Below, in pieces: positions 18,866 to 28,266 of a stretch of DNA of 52,733 nt (position 1 is its first letter; every line of letters starts with the position of its first letter). This DNA comes from Methanogenium cariaci JCM 10550 (GTDB lineage: Archaea > Halobacteriota > Methanomicrobia > Methanomicrobiales > Methanomicrobiaceae). A program made the position numbers and the translations under genes. The stretch is taken from the NCBI RefSeq assembly GCF_001315945.1, contig NZ_BBBG01000016.1, positions 1 to 52,733 on the forward strand. Reading direction: 5' to 3'. The notes beneath the pieces are model-generated. The model did not search any database. It saw only the letters and a list, made by a program, of their open reading frames with translations, and had not been told where the DNA came from.

Positions 18866-20303
18866 AACCCGTCAAAGAGGGTCTTCTGTGAACGGTCCGG
18901 CACGGGTTCAGGTTCCGCTACCGGCTCGGGGGGGAGGGCCGCCGTGGGTTCCGGGCGGGGGGGAGCGGGCAATGCCTTCTTCTGCACCTCAGGCACTGTC
19001 TTCTGTCCCTTTTTCAGCTTTTTCTTGGTATATCCCGCTCCTCTTCCCGCCGCTCTTTGGCAAGGCCCTTGATGATCCCTGCCGCCTTCTTCTTGTCGCC
19101 GATAAAGAACTCCAGTTCGTCCTTATCGAAGTGCAGCAGACGTGCGTAGTCTTCGGGGGGGTCTGCCTCGATCAGTTTGGTGATGGGCGTGAAAAAATCC
19201 TCGCGCAATGCAGTGCCGGGGGGGATATGGTAGTTCTCCCCGAGTTTTCCCATGATGCCGCTTCGGAGCGTCTTCTGTTTTCTTCCGGTGCCCATCCTGC
19301 GCCAGCGGGATGGGGGGGGCATGATGCGGGCGTGGATGCCCCTGCCTCCTGCCGCCTCCGCAGGCCCCCATCACCATCAGGGCGGAGGCATACTTCCAGA
19401 GCGTGTAGTACTGGCGGCGGTAGGTGCGGCCGATGAAACGGTCTGCGGTCGCAAGCGTCTGGTAGGCGTAGGCCTGCTCACCGGTGCCCTTCACCGCGCC
19501 CATGGACTCTTCAATCCACTGTTCTATGGTGTCCGGGGTGTCGTCCACCTCACGGGCGTAGCGCAGCAGGGTGTCATCGTCAGCCCCCCCGGCATGAATG
19601 GCCGTGATGAGTTCGAATATCGATGTCCGTTCGTCCTTCTGTGAGGTGTGCACATCCTGGCTTCCCACATGGTCGCTGCCGATGGCGGCGGCCTGGAGAC
19701 TGTTGATGGCAGAGCGCATATCCCCCCCCGAATTATCCGCGATATGCTGCAGGGCCGCAGGGTCGCAGTCCACCTTTTCTGCTGCACAGATATAGCGCAG
19801 ATGGGAGATGATCGTCGTTGCCCGGATCGCCCGAAACGGAACCGTGTCACAGAGGCTGCGTATGGACGGGTCAAGGCCGTAGAGGTCGTTGGCAATGAGG
19901 ATGATGGGCTGCCGGGACGAACGGATGACGTCTGCTATCGCCCGTGCCCCCCCGCCGCGGTCGGCGTTGCCGTGAATATTGTCCGCCTCGTCAAAGATGA
20001 TCAGACGCCGCCCGGTCCCCCCCGTCAGGCTTGCGGTGGTGCTGCCCGCACCTGCAATTCTCTCGATGACCCCCCCTTCGTGCGCTGGTCACTCGCGTTG
20101 AGTTCGATGACGTCCCAGTGCATATCACGGGCGAACGCATGGGCTGCGGTCGTCTTTCCGATGCCCGGTTTTCCGTAGAGGATGAGCGGCCGTGCGCCGG
20201 TATGCCAGGTTTGTCCCCCCCACTCCGCGATCTGGCGGATTGCCTGGCCGTTGCCGATGATATCCTGCAGACGCTGCGGCCGGTAGTGTGCAGCCCAATC
20301 CAT
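18862..20303 (-). CDS. rfcL: Replication factor C large subunit (frameshifted as read)
   Basis: RfcL is the large subunit of the clamp loader that places PCNA on DNA. It starts [18 protein letters not shown], has Walker [11 protein letters not shown], Walker [10 protein letters not shown] and the sensor region [13 protein letters not shown], then the C-terminal collar domain. The end is Lys/Pro/Glu-rich and closes [12 protein letters not shown], a PCNA-interacting PIP box. At least four frame breaks lie near 20071, 19940, 19315-19375 and 19028. The gene is essential, so these must be read errors. Repaired length is about 480 residues. Confidence 0.88.
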
Positions 20304-20527
20304 GGATAATTCTCTGTGCCTGAAGAGTGAAAAATGCAGTGGTAACGGTTGGAAGCAGCGGAAAAATTCGTCGCCGTCTCCGGTGTCCCGGCCCTGTTCT
20401 TCATGGCCGCATGCACCCCCCCCGTTCCCACGGGAAGCCGGGCCCGCCATTGTCCCGGTATCCGGGAGCGATATGCATATTATTAACTAAACTGAACGCT
20501 GATGTTTGGTAGAAGATGGTGTAAATT
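20304..20527. other. Divergent promoter region between rfcL and marker protein 2
   Basis: About 220 bases holding the two divergent promoters. A short perfect inverted repeat TCCCGG-tat-CCGGGA lies near 20453-20467, and AT-rich ATATGCATATTATTAA near 20470-20485 may be the TATA region of the rightward operon. No gene is seen. Confidence 0.35.
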
Positions 20528-21535
20528 GTGGTAGAATGTTCCACAGATGAGATTGCAAAAGCGGTACGCGATTATGATGGCGTTACCCGCAAACGGGCAA
20601 TCGGAGAAATAATTAAATCGCTCCGTCTTGTAACCCCCCCCAACGTGCCGGTCTCCTTCGGGGATGACGCGGCACTCATACAGAACGGAGATACCGGCCT
20701 TCTTCTGGCAGCCGACGGGATATGGAGTCGGCTTCTGGATGCGGATCCCTACTGGGCAGGTTTTTGCGCAGTGCTGGTGAATGTGCATGATATCGCTGCG
20801 ATGGGAGGGACTCCCCCCCTTGCCGTCGTGGATATTATGTCGGTCAAGGATGCAAAGGTCTGTCATGAAGTGCTGAGAGGGATGTACGAAGCATCGGAGA
20901 AGTTCTGTGTTCCCGTGGTGGGAGGACACCTTCATCCGGATGCGGAAATGAACGTGATTGATGTAGCAATCCTTGGTTGCGTTGACCCTGAATATGCAAT
21001 ATTTTCTCATACCGCAGGGGTGGGCGACCGGGTCATCGCAGCGATTGATCTAGAGGGACGGGTCCATCCGTCCTGTGCCATGAACTGGGACTCCGCGACC
21101 CTCCGGACGGCAGAAGAGGTGCGTGCACAGATTAAACTGATGCACACCCTCGGCCAGGAGAGACTGGTGAGTGCCGGTAAGGACATCAGCAACCCCGGTG
21201 TGATCGGCACGCTCGGTATGCTGCTGGAGAGCAGCAGGAAGGGTGCGGTGGTCTGCTTGGAAGACATCCCACGACCCGACCTCGATGCACTCGGACTCAC
21301 CTTTGAACACTGGGTGCGCATGTATCCGGGCATGGGCTTTATTGTCACTGTGCCTGCCGAAGCCGTGGACACCGTTCTCACGCTCTTTTCCGATGTTGGT
21401 ATGGCCGCAGCGGATATCGGTGTGGTAAACGATACCGGGCAACTCTTCATACGCCATTGCGAGAACGAGACCATGGTCTTTGACCTGAATGAACAGGGGG
21501 GGATCATGGGGGGGCTTCCCCCCCGGGATGACTAA
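20528..21535 (+). CDS. Methanogenesis marker protein 2 (AIR-synthase-like)
   Basis: An intact 335-residue frame. It has the AIR-synthase/PurM-type N-terminal half with SFGDDAALIQNG and GIWSRLLDADPYWAGF, and the C-terminal half with TFEHWVRMYPGMGFIVTVP. The opening VRDYDGVTRKRAIGEIIKSL is typical of methanogenesis marker protein 2. The family is found in nearly all methanogens, is related to ATP-binding PurM/SelD-like enzymes, and its reaction is not established. The start is GTG with a weak ribosome binding site. Its stop overlaps the AAGGAGG of the marker 4 gene, so the two form an operon. Confidence 0.85.
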   Translation: MVECSTDEIAKAVRDYDGVTRKRAIGEIIKSLRLVTPPNVPVSFGDDAALIQNGDTGLLLAADGIWSRLLDADPYWAGFCAVLVNVHDIAAMGGTPPLAVVDIMSVKDAKVCHEVLRGMYEASEKFCVPVVGGHLHPDAEMNVIDVAILGCVDPEYAIFSHTAGVGDRVIAAIDLEGRVHPSCAMNWDSATLRTAEEVRAQIKLMHTLGQERLVSAGKDISNPGVIGTLGMLLESSRKGAVVCLEDIPRPDLDALGLTFEHWVRMYPGMGFIVTVPAEAVDTVLTLFSDVGMAAADIGVVNDTGQLFIRHCENETMVFDLNEQGGIMGGLPPRDD

Positions 21536-21548
21536 GGAGGGGCGGCCA

Positions 21549-22305
21549 ATGGTAATTGGGATTGGTGCCGGGACAAACCCGGAATCCGTCCGGACGACCA
21601 TGGAACGCTGTTCCAAAACCGTTCCTCTCCGTTGTTTTACCCATCCCGATAACCGGGCATATTTTTCCGATGGGGATGATGTTGTCTACACGACGGTGCC
21701 GGAAGAGGCACTGGTGCAGGCGCTCTTCTCCGGCGATATTGATGCGGCGATACGTGGCAGTCTGCCTTCGAGTTCAACCCTGTCCGCACTGAAACAGGTG
21801 GCGGGCGTTTCTCGTCTGGAACGGATTGCCTTTCTGGAGACGGGAGATGGCATCAGGTTTCTGCTGGCACCGGTCGGAGTGGATGAGGGCTGGACGGTGG
21901 ACGAGAAACTCTCTCTGCTTACCCGGGCACGAACGATGGCCCCCCCTGCCTTCGGGGGGGTGACCGACCGGGTGGCGGTACTCTCCGGCGGGCGCCTCGG
22001 TGACATCGGGCGTCATCCGGTGGTGGATAAAACCATTGCGGATGCAGAGGAGGTGGCCGCCCGTGCGGGGGGGTGTGACCATGCAGAAATTCTGATTGAG
22101 TCTGCCGTCCGTTCCCACGGTGTCATCATCGCTCCGGATGGCATATCCGGAAACCTTATTTTCCGTACACTTTGCCTCCTCGGAGGGGGGGGTTGCCCAT
22201 GGTGCTCCGGTGGCAAATATCGACAGAATTTTTGTCGATACTTCGCGCGCCTCATCAGATTATTCAAATTCGGTATTCATTGCCAATTCGTTGATTAAAA
22301 AATAA
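21549..22305 (+). CDS. Methanogenesis marker protein 4 (frameshifted near 3' end)
   Basis: ATG 21549 follows AAGGAGG. The protein begins MVIGIGAGTNPESVRTTME, carries IDAAIRGSLPSSSTLSALK and ends with a repaired GGVAHGAPVANIDRIFVDT region, matching methanogenesis marker protein 4. That family is related to phosphate acetyltransferase-like folds and is limited to methanogens. The frame breaks at G7 22184-22190; with the repair it stops at 22305 after about 250 residues. The role is unknown, but pairing with marker 2 suggests a shared maturation or cofactor step in methanogenesis. Confidence 0.82.
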
Positions 22306-22457
22306 AGGCGCATTGTTGCACAATCATATCGTGATTTGGTCACTAAAAATGCGTTTTTTAAAAATTCATCTCTGATTTGGTCAGGGTGTTTGAAATACAC
22401 CGCGAATACTCCTCATTGTGGATTTCACAGGGCATATTACCTCGAATCGCCAGAAAG

Positions 22458-22493
22458 TTTATATATTAATTTGCTGATTTTCTTTCTGAGGTG
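22458..22493 (+). promoter_or_regulatory. Histone gene promoter and ribosome binding site
   Basis: A strong TATA box (TTTATATATTA, 22458-22468) preceded by the purine-rich GAAAG of a BRE-like element, then GAGGTG (22488-22493) eight bases before the histone ATG. Spacing implies a short leader. It lies in a roughly 200-base AT-rich gap after marker protein 4. Confidence 0.6.
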
Positions 22494-22501
22494 CAATACA
22501 T

Positions 22502-22717
22502 ATGGCAAATGATCTACCTATCGCTGCAGTCGTGAGGATTGCAAAAAACAACGGCGCTGAGAGAGTTGGCAGCGATGCCGCACAGGCAATCGCAGATGCT
22601 GCTCAGGAATACATTGCTGAGCTGACCAGAGAAGCAAGCAAGTATGCCAAGCACGCTGGCCGGAAGACTATCAAGAAAGAAGATGTGGACCTTGCAGTCA
22701 ACGAACTGAACCTCTAA
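22502..22717 (+). CDS. Archaeal histone
   Basis: A complete 71-residue frame with one histone fold: LPIAAVVRIAKNNGAERVG (helix 1 and loop), the long helix DAAQAIADAAQEYIAELTRE, then HAGRKTIKKEDVDLAVNEL. This is the size and sequence of archaeal histones, which dimerise and wrap DNA. It has its own promoter, and a T-rich stretch (CCTTTCTTTTT, 22722-22732) follows the stop. It converges with hisB. Confidence 0.97.
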   Translation: MANDLPIAAVVRIAKNNGAERVGSDAAQAIADAAQEYIAELTREASKYAKHAGRKTIKKEDVDLAVNELNL

Positions 22718-22746
22718 CATCCTTTCTTTTTGAAAAAAAGTTAATT

Positions 22747-23336
22747 TCAGATTATTCCTTTTGTACTCGGGATGTCGGTTCGCCCGGGAATTACTTCTGC
22801 AGCAGTTGAAAACGCGACACCGAAGGTCTTGAAGAGCGCCTCACAGATGTGGTGGTCATTCCTGCCGGTGGCGTTCATGTGTGCAGTGATGCCTGCGTGG
22901 ATGCAGAGCGTGTAGAAGAAGTGCTCAAAGATGTCCGCGGGAATTGCTCCCAGCCCGTTCGCTGAGAACGTTGCGTCATACACCAGATAGCCCCGGCCCC
23001 CCCGAGGTCCAGGGTCACGACCGCGATGGCCTCGTCCATGGGAACTGCCATGTGGGCAAACCTCCGGATGCCCCCCCGCTTCTCCCCCCCCAGCGCTTCG
23101 GCGAGCGCCTCTCCGAGGACAATGGCCGTATCCTCGATGGTGTGGTGGCAGTCAATCTCCAGGTCGCCTGCCGCCTTCACGGTCAGACTGAACCTCCCGT
23201 GGCGTGCACAGGATTCCAGCATGTGGTCAAGGAACGGTATGCCGGTATCGATAACGATGGTCTCATCGGTATCCAGGTTCACCGCCACCGATATTTCAGT
23301 CTCGCGGGTCTTTCGCGTTACGTCTGCCTGTCTCAT
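22747..23336 (-). CDS. hisB: Imidazoleglycerol-phosphate dehydratase HisB
   Basis: HisB removes water from imidazoleglycerol phosphate in histidine synthesis. The metal-binding motifs are present: [30 protein letters not shown], and in the second half [16 protein letters not shown] and [13 protein letters not shown]. The frame breaks at C7 22998-23004; five bases restore [13 protein letters not shown]. Repaired length is 195 residues, the normal monofunctional size. Its ATG overlaps the hisA stop (ATGA), so the genes are coupled. Confidence 0.93.
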
Positions 23337-24046
23337 CTCTCTGCCTCTTCGATTGCTTCTTTCAGGGTGATAGTGCCCTTGTACAGCTGAACCGAGTACA
23401 ATGGCCTCCACACCTATCTCACGCATTATTCGGACGTCCTGTGGCGTTGTGATGCCTCCTGAGGCGACAATGGGAATTGTCACGGCCTCTTTCAGGCGCC
23501 GCACCGGTTCTTCAGCGATGCCGTTGCACAATCCCTCCACATCGACATTGGTGAAGAGCAGGGCACCGGCACCCCGTTCTTCAAAGAGACGGGCCATGGT
23601 GATGACGTCACCGGCACTCTTCTCCCAGCCGTGCACGACCACCTTGCCGTCACGGGCATCCACCCCCCCGGCCATCACCGCCTCCTTGCCGTATGCGTCT
23701 GCGATCTCGGTGATCGCCTCCGGGCGGTCGGCGGCAAGCGTGCCGATGATCACACGGCTGACACCGGCGTCCAGCCAGCCTGCCGCATCCGCCGTGCTCC
23801 GTATCCCGCCGCCCAGCTGTATCTCGCGCCGGTGGAGCGGATGATCTCCTTGATGAGACTGACGTTTTTCTCAGCGGCACCAAAGGCCCCGTTCAGGTTG
23901 ATCACATGCAGGGCGTCAGCGCCCTGCTGGAGCCACTCCTCTGCACGCAGGACCGGGTCGCCATAGGCCACGCGGTTCTTACGGTCGCCCTGCACCAACT
24001 GCACGCAGGTGCCGTCCAGGATATCGACTGCGGGAAATACCTTCAT
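23333..24046 (-). CDS. hisA: Phosphoribosyl isomerase HisA (frameshifted as read)
   Basis: HisA is the (beta/alpha)8-barrel isomerase acting on ProFAR. It opens MKVFPAVDILDGTCVQLVQG, has the first phosphate loop in a damaged GGGIRS region near 23815, VDARDGKVVVHGW, and the second loop IVASGGITTPQDV with EAIVLGSA. Frame breaks near 23815 and 23385; repaired it ends [17 protein letters not shown] 24046 follows GGTGA and lies just after the hisG stop. It sits between hisG and hisB in a mat-hisG-hisA-hisB run. Confidence 0.92.
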
Positions 24047-24051
24047 CTGTC

Positions 24052-24939
24052 TCACCTGATCAGCCGGTCAATCGGCATGACGAGGATATCCCGTGCACCG
24101 GCATTCCTCAGACGGGTGATCAGCTGGTAGACCCGTTCTTCATCGACCACCGCATGGACGGCAACAAGGCTCTCGTCCGATGCGACGTCCATCACCGTCG
24201 GCCCGCCCAGACCGGGCAGCACACTGCGCACTTCACTGAGGGCGTCCCGCTGCACGTTCATCATCAGGTAGCACTTGCCGCGGGCCGATATGACGCTCTC
24301 CAGGGCAAGCGTTATTTCATCAATCTTTTCCCGCCGCTGCGGGTGCTGCATGGCCGCATTGTTCCCGATGAGGATGGTCGTTGACCGGAGAACTTCTTCG
24401 ATCACCGTCAGATGGTTGGTCTTCAGGGTCGTGCCGGAACTGGTCAAATCCACAATCGCGTCGGCGACCCCCCCGAGATAGGGCGTGGCCTCGCAGGCAC
24501 CGCCAACCGGGAAGAGGCTGACCTCGATACCGCGTTTCTGGAAGAAATCCTCGGTCGTGTGCGGGAACTCGGTTGCGATGCGTTTGCCTGCCAGCTCCTC
24601 TGCGGTTGTGATGCCGGACTCCTCCGGTACCGCAAGCACCAGGGTGGCACTGCCCATCTTCAGATCCAGTATGTCGGTGACCGTGGTTCTGCGTTCCCGA
24701 ACCATGTCGCGTCCGGTAATTCCCAGATCCGCGGCACCGTTTGCCACATATTCGGGAATATCGATCGGCCGGGCAAAGAGCACCTCGACAGCCGGGTCAC
24801 AGGTCGGTGCGATGAGCTTGCGGCTGGATGAACTATGGAGGTGGAGACCTCCTTTCTCCAGAAGGTCAAGAATCGGGTCTGATATGCGTCCTTTGTTCGG
24901 TATTGCCAGCCGTATGTGCTCTCGTGTCTCGTCTGTCAT
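24052..24939 (-). CDS. hisG: ATP phosphoribosyltransferase HisG, long form
   Basis: HisG makes the first intermediate of histidine from ATP and PRPP. The frame of 295 residues is intact. It has IRLAIPNKGRISDPILDLLE, DLGITGRDMV, KRIATEFPH and the PRPP-binding ADAIVDLTSSGTTL. The C-terminal ACT-like regulatory domain (about 85 residues, including LPGLGGPTVMD) makes this the long, histidine-inhibited, HisZ-independent form. A C7 run adds a Gly to YLGVADAI. It starts 26 bases after the mat stop. Confidence 0.95.
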   Translation of the reverse strand: MTDETREHIRLAIPNKGRISDPILDLLEKGGLHLHSSSSRKLIAPTCDPAVEVLFARPIDIPEYVANGAADLGITGRDMVRERRTTVTDILDLKMGSATLVLAVPEESGITTAEELAGKRIATEFPHTTEDFFQKRGIEVSLFPVGGACEATPYLGGVADAIVDLTSSGTTLKTNHLTVIEEVLRSTTILIGNNAAMQHPQRREKIDEITLALESVISARGKCYLMMNVQRDALSEVRSVLPGLGGPTVMDVASDESLVAVHAVVDEERVYQLITRLRNAGARDILVMPIDRLIR

Positions 24940-24964
24940 ATGTCTGTGTTCCGTTAGGGGGTGT

Positions 24965-26185
24965 TTAGAAGGTCTTCATCTCACCGCGGATGACCCGCTC
25001 GGTGACGGAGGTGATATTCTCAAGACCGGCATCGATGATCTCCTCGATACCGCGGCTGATGGCAGCTTCATCCGCTCCCTTTGCCGCGACAAACTGTGCG
25101 CCTGCGACGAGCGGCTGGTCAATCGGCCGTCCGATCTGGGAGAGCAGTCTGATGTAGAGGTCTTCGATGCCGTCCAGTTCCTGTGCGCACTGCTGGGCCA
25201 GTTCGGTGGAGAGGAGATTGTATATCTTACCGATATGGTTGATCGGGTTCTTTCCACTGGTGGCTCCATGCTCATCGGGCGGTGCGGGGTGATCAGACCG
25301 TTGGCACGGTTGCCCCCCCGGCCGACCGACCCGTCGTCTCCCATCTCCGCGGAGGTGCCGGTCACGGTCAGGAAGATTGCATTCTCCTTTTCGTAGTTGT
25401 CGCCGGTGTTGATGTCCACAGTCACCCGGCGGTCGGTGATACCGGAGGCGACCCGCTGGACCTCTTCGCCGACCCGGATGACGGCATCCTTGTAGTCGTT
25501 CATGTCGGCACAGAAGCGGTCGATCATCGGCACGCACAGGGTGAGTTTTATGTCTTCTTCCTGGCGCAGACCCATAATCTTGATATCGGTTCCGATGATG
25601 GGATTTTTCGGGCGGTATACATTGTCAAGGTGTTCGCTGACGGCAAGGATCACGTTCTCCAGGTCGGAGAAGGGAGCATGCCCCCACACCGAACGAGGTG
25701 TCGTTGGCATACGGCAGGTGTTTCTTTTCACAGGCACGGAAGACGTCCCGGAGATCCGATGAGCCGGTACCCATACGGCAGTCGACGATGACGTCCCGGT
25801 TCAGATCCATATATTCCAGGGTTTCGGAGAGATAATTGCGTGCGGCCTCGACAGCGATGGCATCGGTGGGGGGGATGGTCACGCCTTCGAAGGTCTTTGT
25901 GGCACGTCCGGTCAGGAGCACGTACGTGGGCCGGGTGATACAGCCGCCGCCGAATTTCGGGAGCGACTCGCCTGCCACGATCTCGCCCTGGTCGGTGTTG
26001 TGGTGCAGTACCGCACCGCATTCGTCCAGGTATGCCCGTGAAAGGGCCTGTGAAACGGCCTCTGCAATACCATCCGCAAGACTGTCGGGGGGGTGGCCGA
26101 TACATTTGCGTTCTGCAAGTTCCAGTCTCTGCCGGTTCAGGGGGGGTGTCTCGTTGAGTGTCTCAACTGCAATATTTCGTACCAT
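24965..26185 (-). CDS. mat: Archaeal S-adenosylmethionine synthetase
   Basis: This is the archaeal-type enzyme that makes SAM from methionine and ATP. Family motifs are KCIGHPDSLADGIAE (read with an extra Pro), HHNTDQGEIVAG, CRMGTGSSDL, DTSFGVGHAPFSDLE and VGRGNRANGLITP (read with an extra Gly). Both extra residues sit on 7-base runs inside invariant motifs. The frame breaks near 25683 and near 25312; repaired length is about 403 residues, as expected. It heads the mat-hisGAB unit. An inverted repeat at 26262-26282 lies upstream. Confidence 0.94.
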
Positions 26186-26261
26186 TGATATTCACGAACT
26201 CCTTAGATAACTAAAATGGGGGGGATTCGTTGAGACATAAGAATTTCCCTTGGGGGGGTAA

Positions 26262-26282
26262 AATATTACTTCGAGTAATATT
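26262..26282. promoter_or_regulatory. Inverted repeat upstream of mat
   Basis: Perfect 9-bp arms, AATATTACT (26262-26270) and AGTAATATT (26274-26282), with a 3-base centre TCG, about 77 bases before the mat start. It could be an operator for mat or an RNA hairpin. Confidence 0.45.
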
Positions 26283-26600
26283 CTGTTAAAAAAAGTGGTT
26301 CATCGCTGTTTCATGTGGGTTCTTCATATAAGTGAGTATATTTTTCACATGTTCCAAAGTCAGTCAATATCTTCAGAATATTATTGTTTTTTGGTTCTGA
26401 CGAAAAGCAAGGGAGAGTGTGCCCCCTCCCTGCAAGACCCTCGCCAAGTGTGATGCGTCATACAGGAGGGGTAGGCGAACATCCCTTCTGTTACGCCTAT
26501 TTTCGGGGATTCTTGTGTGCTGCAATTGTGTTCCCATCTACGTGGAGGGTAATTCCAGAGAAATTTACCCCCCCACAATTCAGCGAAGAGCCAAAAAAGT
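26283..26600. other. Intergenic region between dacZ and mat, possibly structured
   Basis: About 320 bases without a convincing gene. It holds AGGGAG/CTCCCT arms near 26409-26431, and a stem of about 11 bp, with two G-U pairs in the plus-strand RNA, between roughly 26462 and 26491 (ACAGGAGGGG with CCCTTCTGT). It must contain the dacZ transcript end and the mat promoter. No tRNA, SRP RNA or RNase P RNA pattern is recognised. Confidence 0.35.
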
Positions 26601-27399
26601 TTAGCTCTTAATCCGGACGTCAGACCGGACGGTAAGCCAGCACTCGCCGTTCCGGAATACCCGGACCATGCCGCCGCTCTCGGATATGGTGACGCCCACC
26701 GCAGATGATGCGGGTCAGGGAGGCTGTCGCCCGGTGCCTGCCGCCCATACCGTGGGGGAGGCTCAGATCCTCTCCTTTGACATCGATATAACGTCCGGCC
26801 GACTGGATGGTTCCCGTGGTGTCCACCACAAAGACACCGTCTAACTGGGCGAACTCCTTTACACTCTCCCAGTTGCCCCGGTTGGTGATGTCACGCACCT
26901 CCTTCCTGTGTCCCTGATAGGGATTGATGATGGCCGAGTGGGAATGGCTGAATATCTCCTCGGTATTGCCGATGATAAACGCGGTGCCTATCGAGTGGCC
27001 CTCCCGGCCTTCGACGGCAATCTCAAGGGCGAGCTGGAGAACCGCGGTCATCACGCCCCCCCGTGGCACGAGGTCGTCAAACTCCTGGACGCTGATGAAC
27101 TCCTTGCCCTTGTCAATGTCATAGACGAGAATTGCATAGGGGAAGACGCCGACGACCTTGCCGAATTCATATTTCTGGGAGATATAGATCTGAACCGCGG
27201 CGTCGTGCAGGTGGCGCTCGGATATCTCCAGAATGTCGTGCATGGTGAGATCCCGCAACACATCGAGCTGCAGGTCCCGCACCCATATGACGGGGGGGAT
27301 GTCGCAGCTGAACTCCACCGGTTCGATAAATGAGACGATTGCCTTGGCACCGACCTCCTCTGCGAGTGCGGCCGCTGCCTTCAGCATCGTCTGGGTCAT
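26601..27399 (-). CDS. dacZ: Diadenylate cyclase DacZ (c-di-AMP synthase)
   Basis: The C-terminal half is a DisA_N-type diadenylate cyclase domain: GTAFIIGNTEEIFSHSHSAI, LDGVFVVDTTGTIQSAGRYI and GMGGRHRATASLTRI. The RHR motif (about residues 221-223) that binds ATP phosphates is intact. The usual DGA motif is DGV (187-189). The N-terminal half has a partner fold seen in archaeal DacZ. A frame break near 26705 hides the last 35 residues; repaired, it ends VRSDVRIKS at 26601, about 266 residues. Its ATG overlaps the sucD stop (ATGA), so c-di-AMP synthesis is coupled to the TCA operon. Confidence 0.85.
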
Positions 27400-28266
27400 A
27401 CGATCTCCCGCACCAGTGCAGGGATATCGGAGGGCTTTCCCGCCACCGGGATGCCCAGCTTTCTGAGGCGTGCGATCTTGGAGACCGCATCGCCCTCGCC
27501 GCCTTCGATGATGGCGCCTGCGTGGCCCATCCGTTTCTCCGGCGGTGCGGAGATGCCCGCAATGTAGGTGACGAGGGGAAGACTGGTTGATTTTGCGCCC
27601 TCCTCCTCGAGGTTGCCGCCCACTTCTCCAATCAGGACGACGGCCTTTGTCTGCGGGTCGGACTCAAACCGTTCCAGCACCTCGGTAAAGGTCTGGCCAA
27701 TAACCGGGTCGCCGCCGATGCCGACGACGGTCGACTGGCCGATACCGGCCCGCGTGAGTTCGTTGATCACCTCATAGGTGAGCGTGCCGCTGCGGGATAT
27801 GATGCCCACGTTGCCGGGCATCGCAAGATGCGGGGGCATGATGCCCAGTTTCAGCTCGCCGGGAGAGAGCAGACCGGGACAGTTCGGCCGATGACCGTGC
27901 AGCCCTCCATCCGGGCAAAGGCAAGCGCCCGCATGGTGTCGTGCACCGGGATGCCCTCGGTGATCGCCGTCACCAGTTCGATTCCTCCGCTGGCCGCCTC
28001 CATGATGGAGTCGCCTGCCGCAAATCCGGGTACAAACAATACCGAGGTGGACGCGTCATGCTCTGCCAGTGCCTCGCGTACGCTGTTGTAGACCGGGACG
28101 CCGTGCACCTCCTGACCGCCCTTGCCGGGGGGGTGACCCCCCCTGCCACCACGCCGCGTCCGCCGGTCTCTTTTGCGTATTGGTTCATGAGGTCGATGTG
28201 GAAGGCCCCCTGATTGCCCGTTGCCCCCTGAACAATTATGCCTGTCGTATGGTCGCCGTATATCAT
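27396..28266 (-). CDS. sucD: Succinyl-CoA ligase alpha subunit (frameshifted as read)
   Basis: The alpha subunit carries the phosphohistidine of succinyl-CoA synthetase. It opens [20 protein letters not shown] (CoA-binding fold), has [29 protein letters not shown] and the active-site [16 protein letters not shown]. Frame breaks occur near 28126-28142 and 27880; repaired length is about 289 residues. Its ATG overlaps the sucC stop and its stop overlaps the dacZ start. In Methanomicrobiales the enzyme works toward succinyl-CoA in the reductive branch. Confidence 0.93.

Noticed and set aside
22875..23753. Apparent HisA-HisB fusion protein.
   Set aside because: It arises from frame breaks near 23385 and 23000. 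In the repaired frames hisA ends with TGA inside the hisB ATG.
26400..26580. A tRNA, SRP RNA or RNase P RNA in the gap before mat.
   Set aside because: No cloverleaf, no conserved SRP helix motif and no RNase P conserved regions could be found, so only possible local stems are reported.
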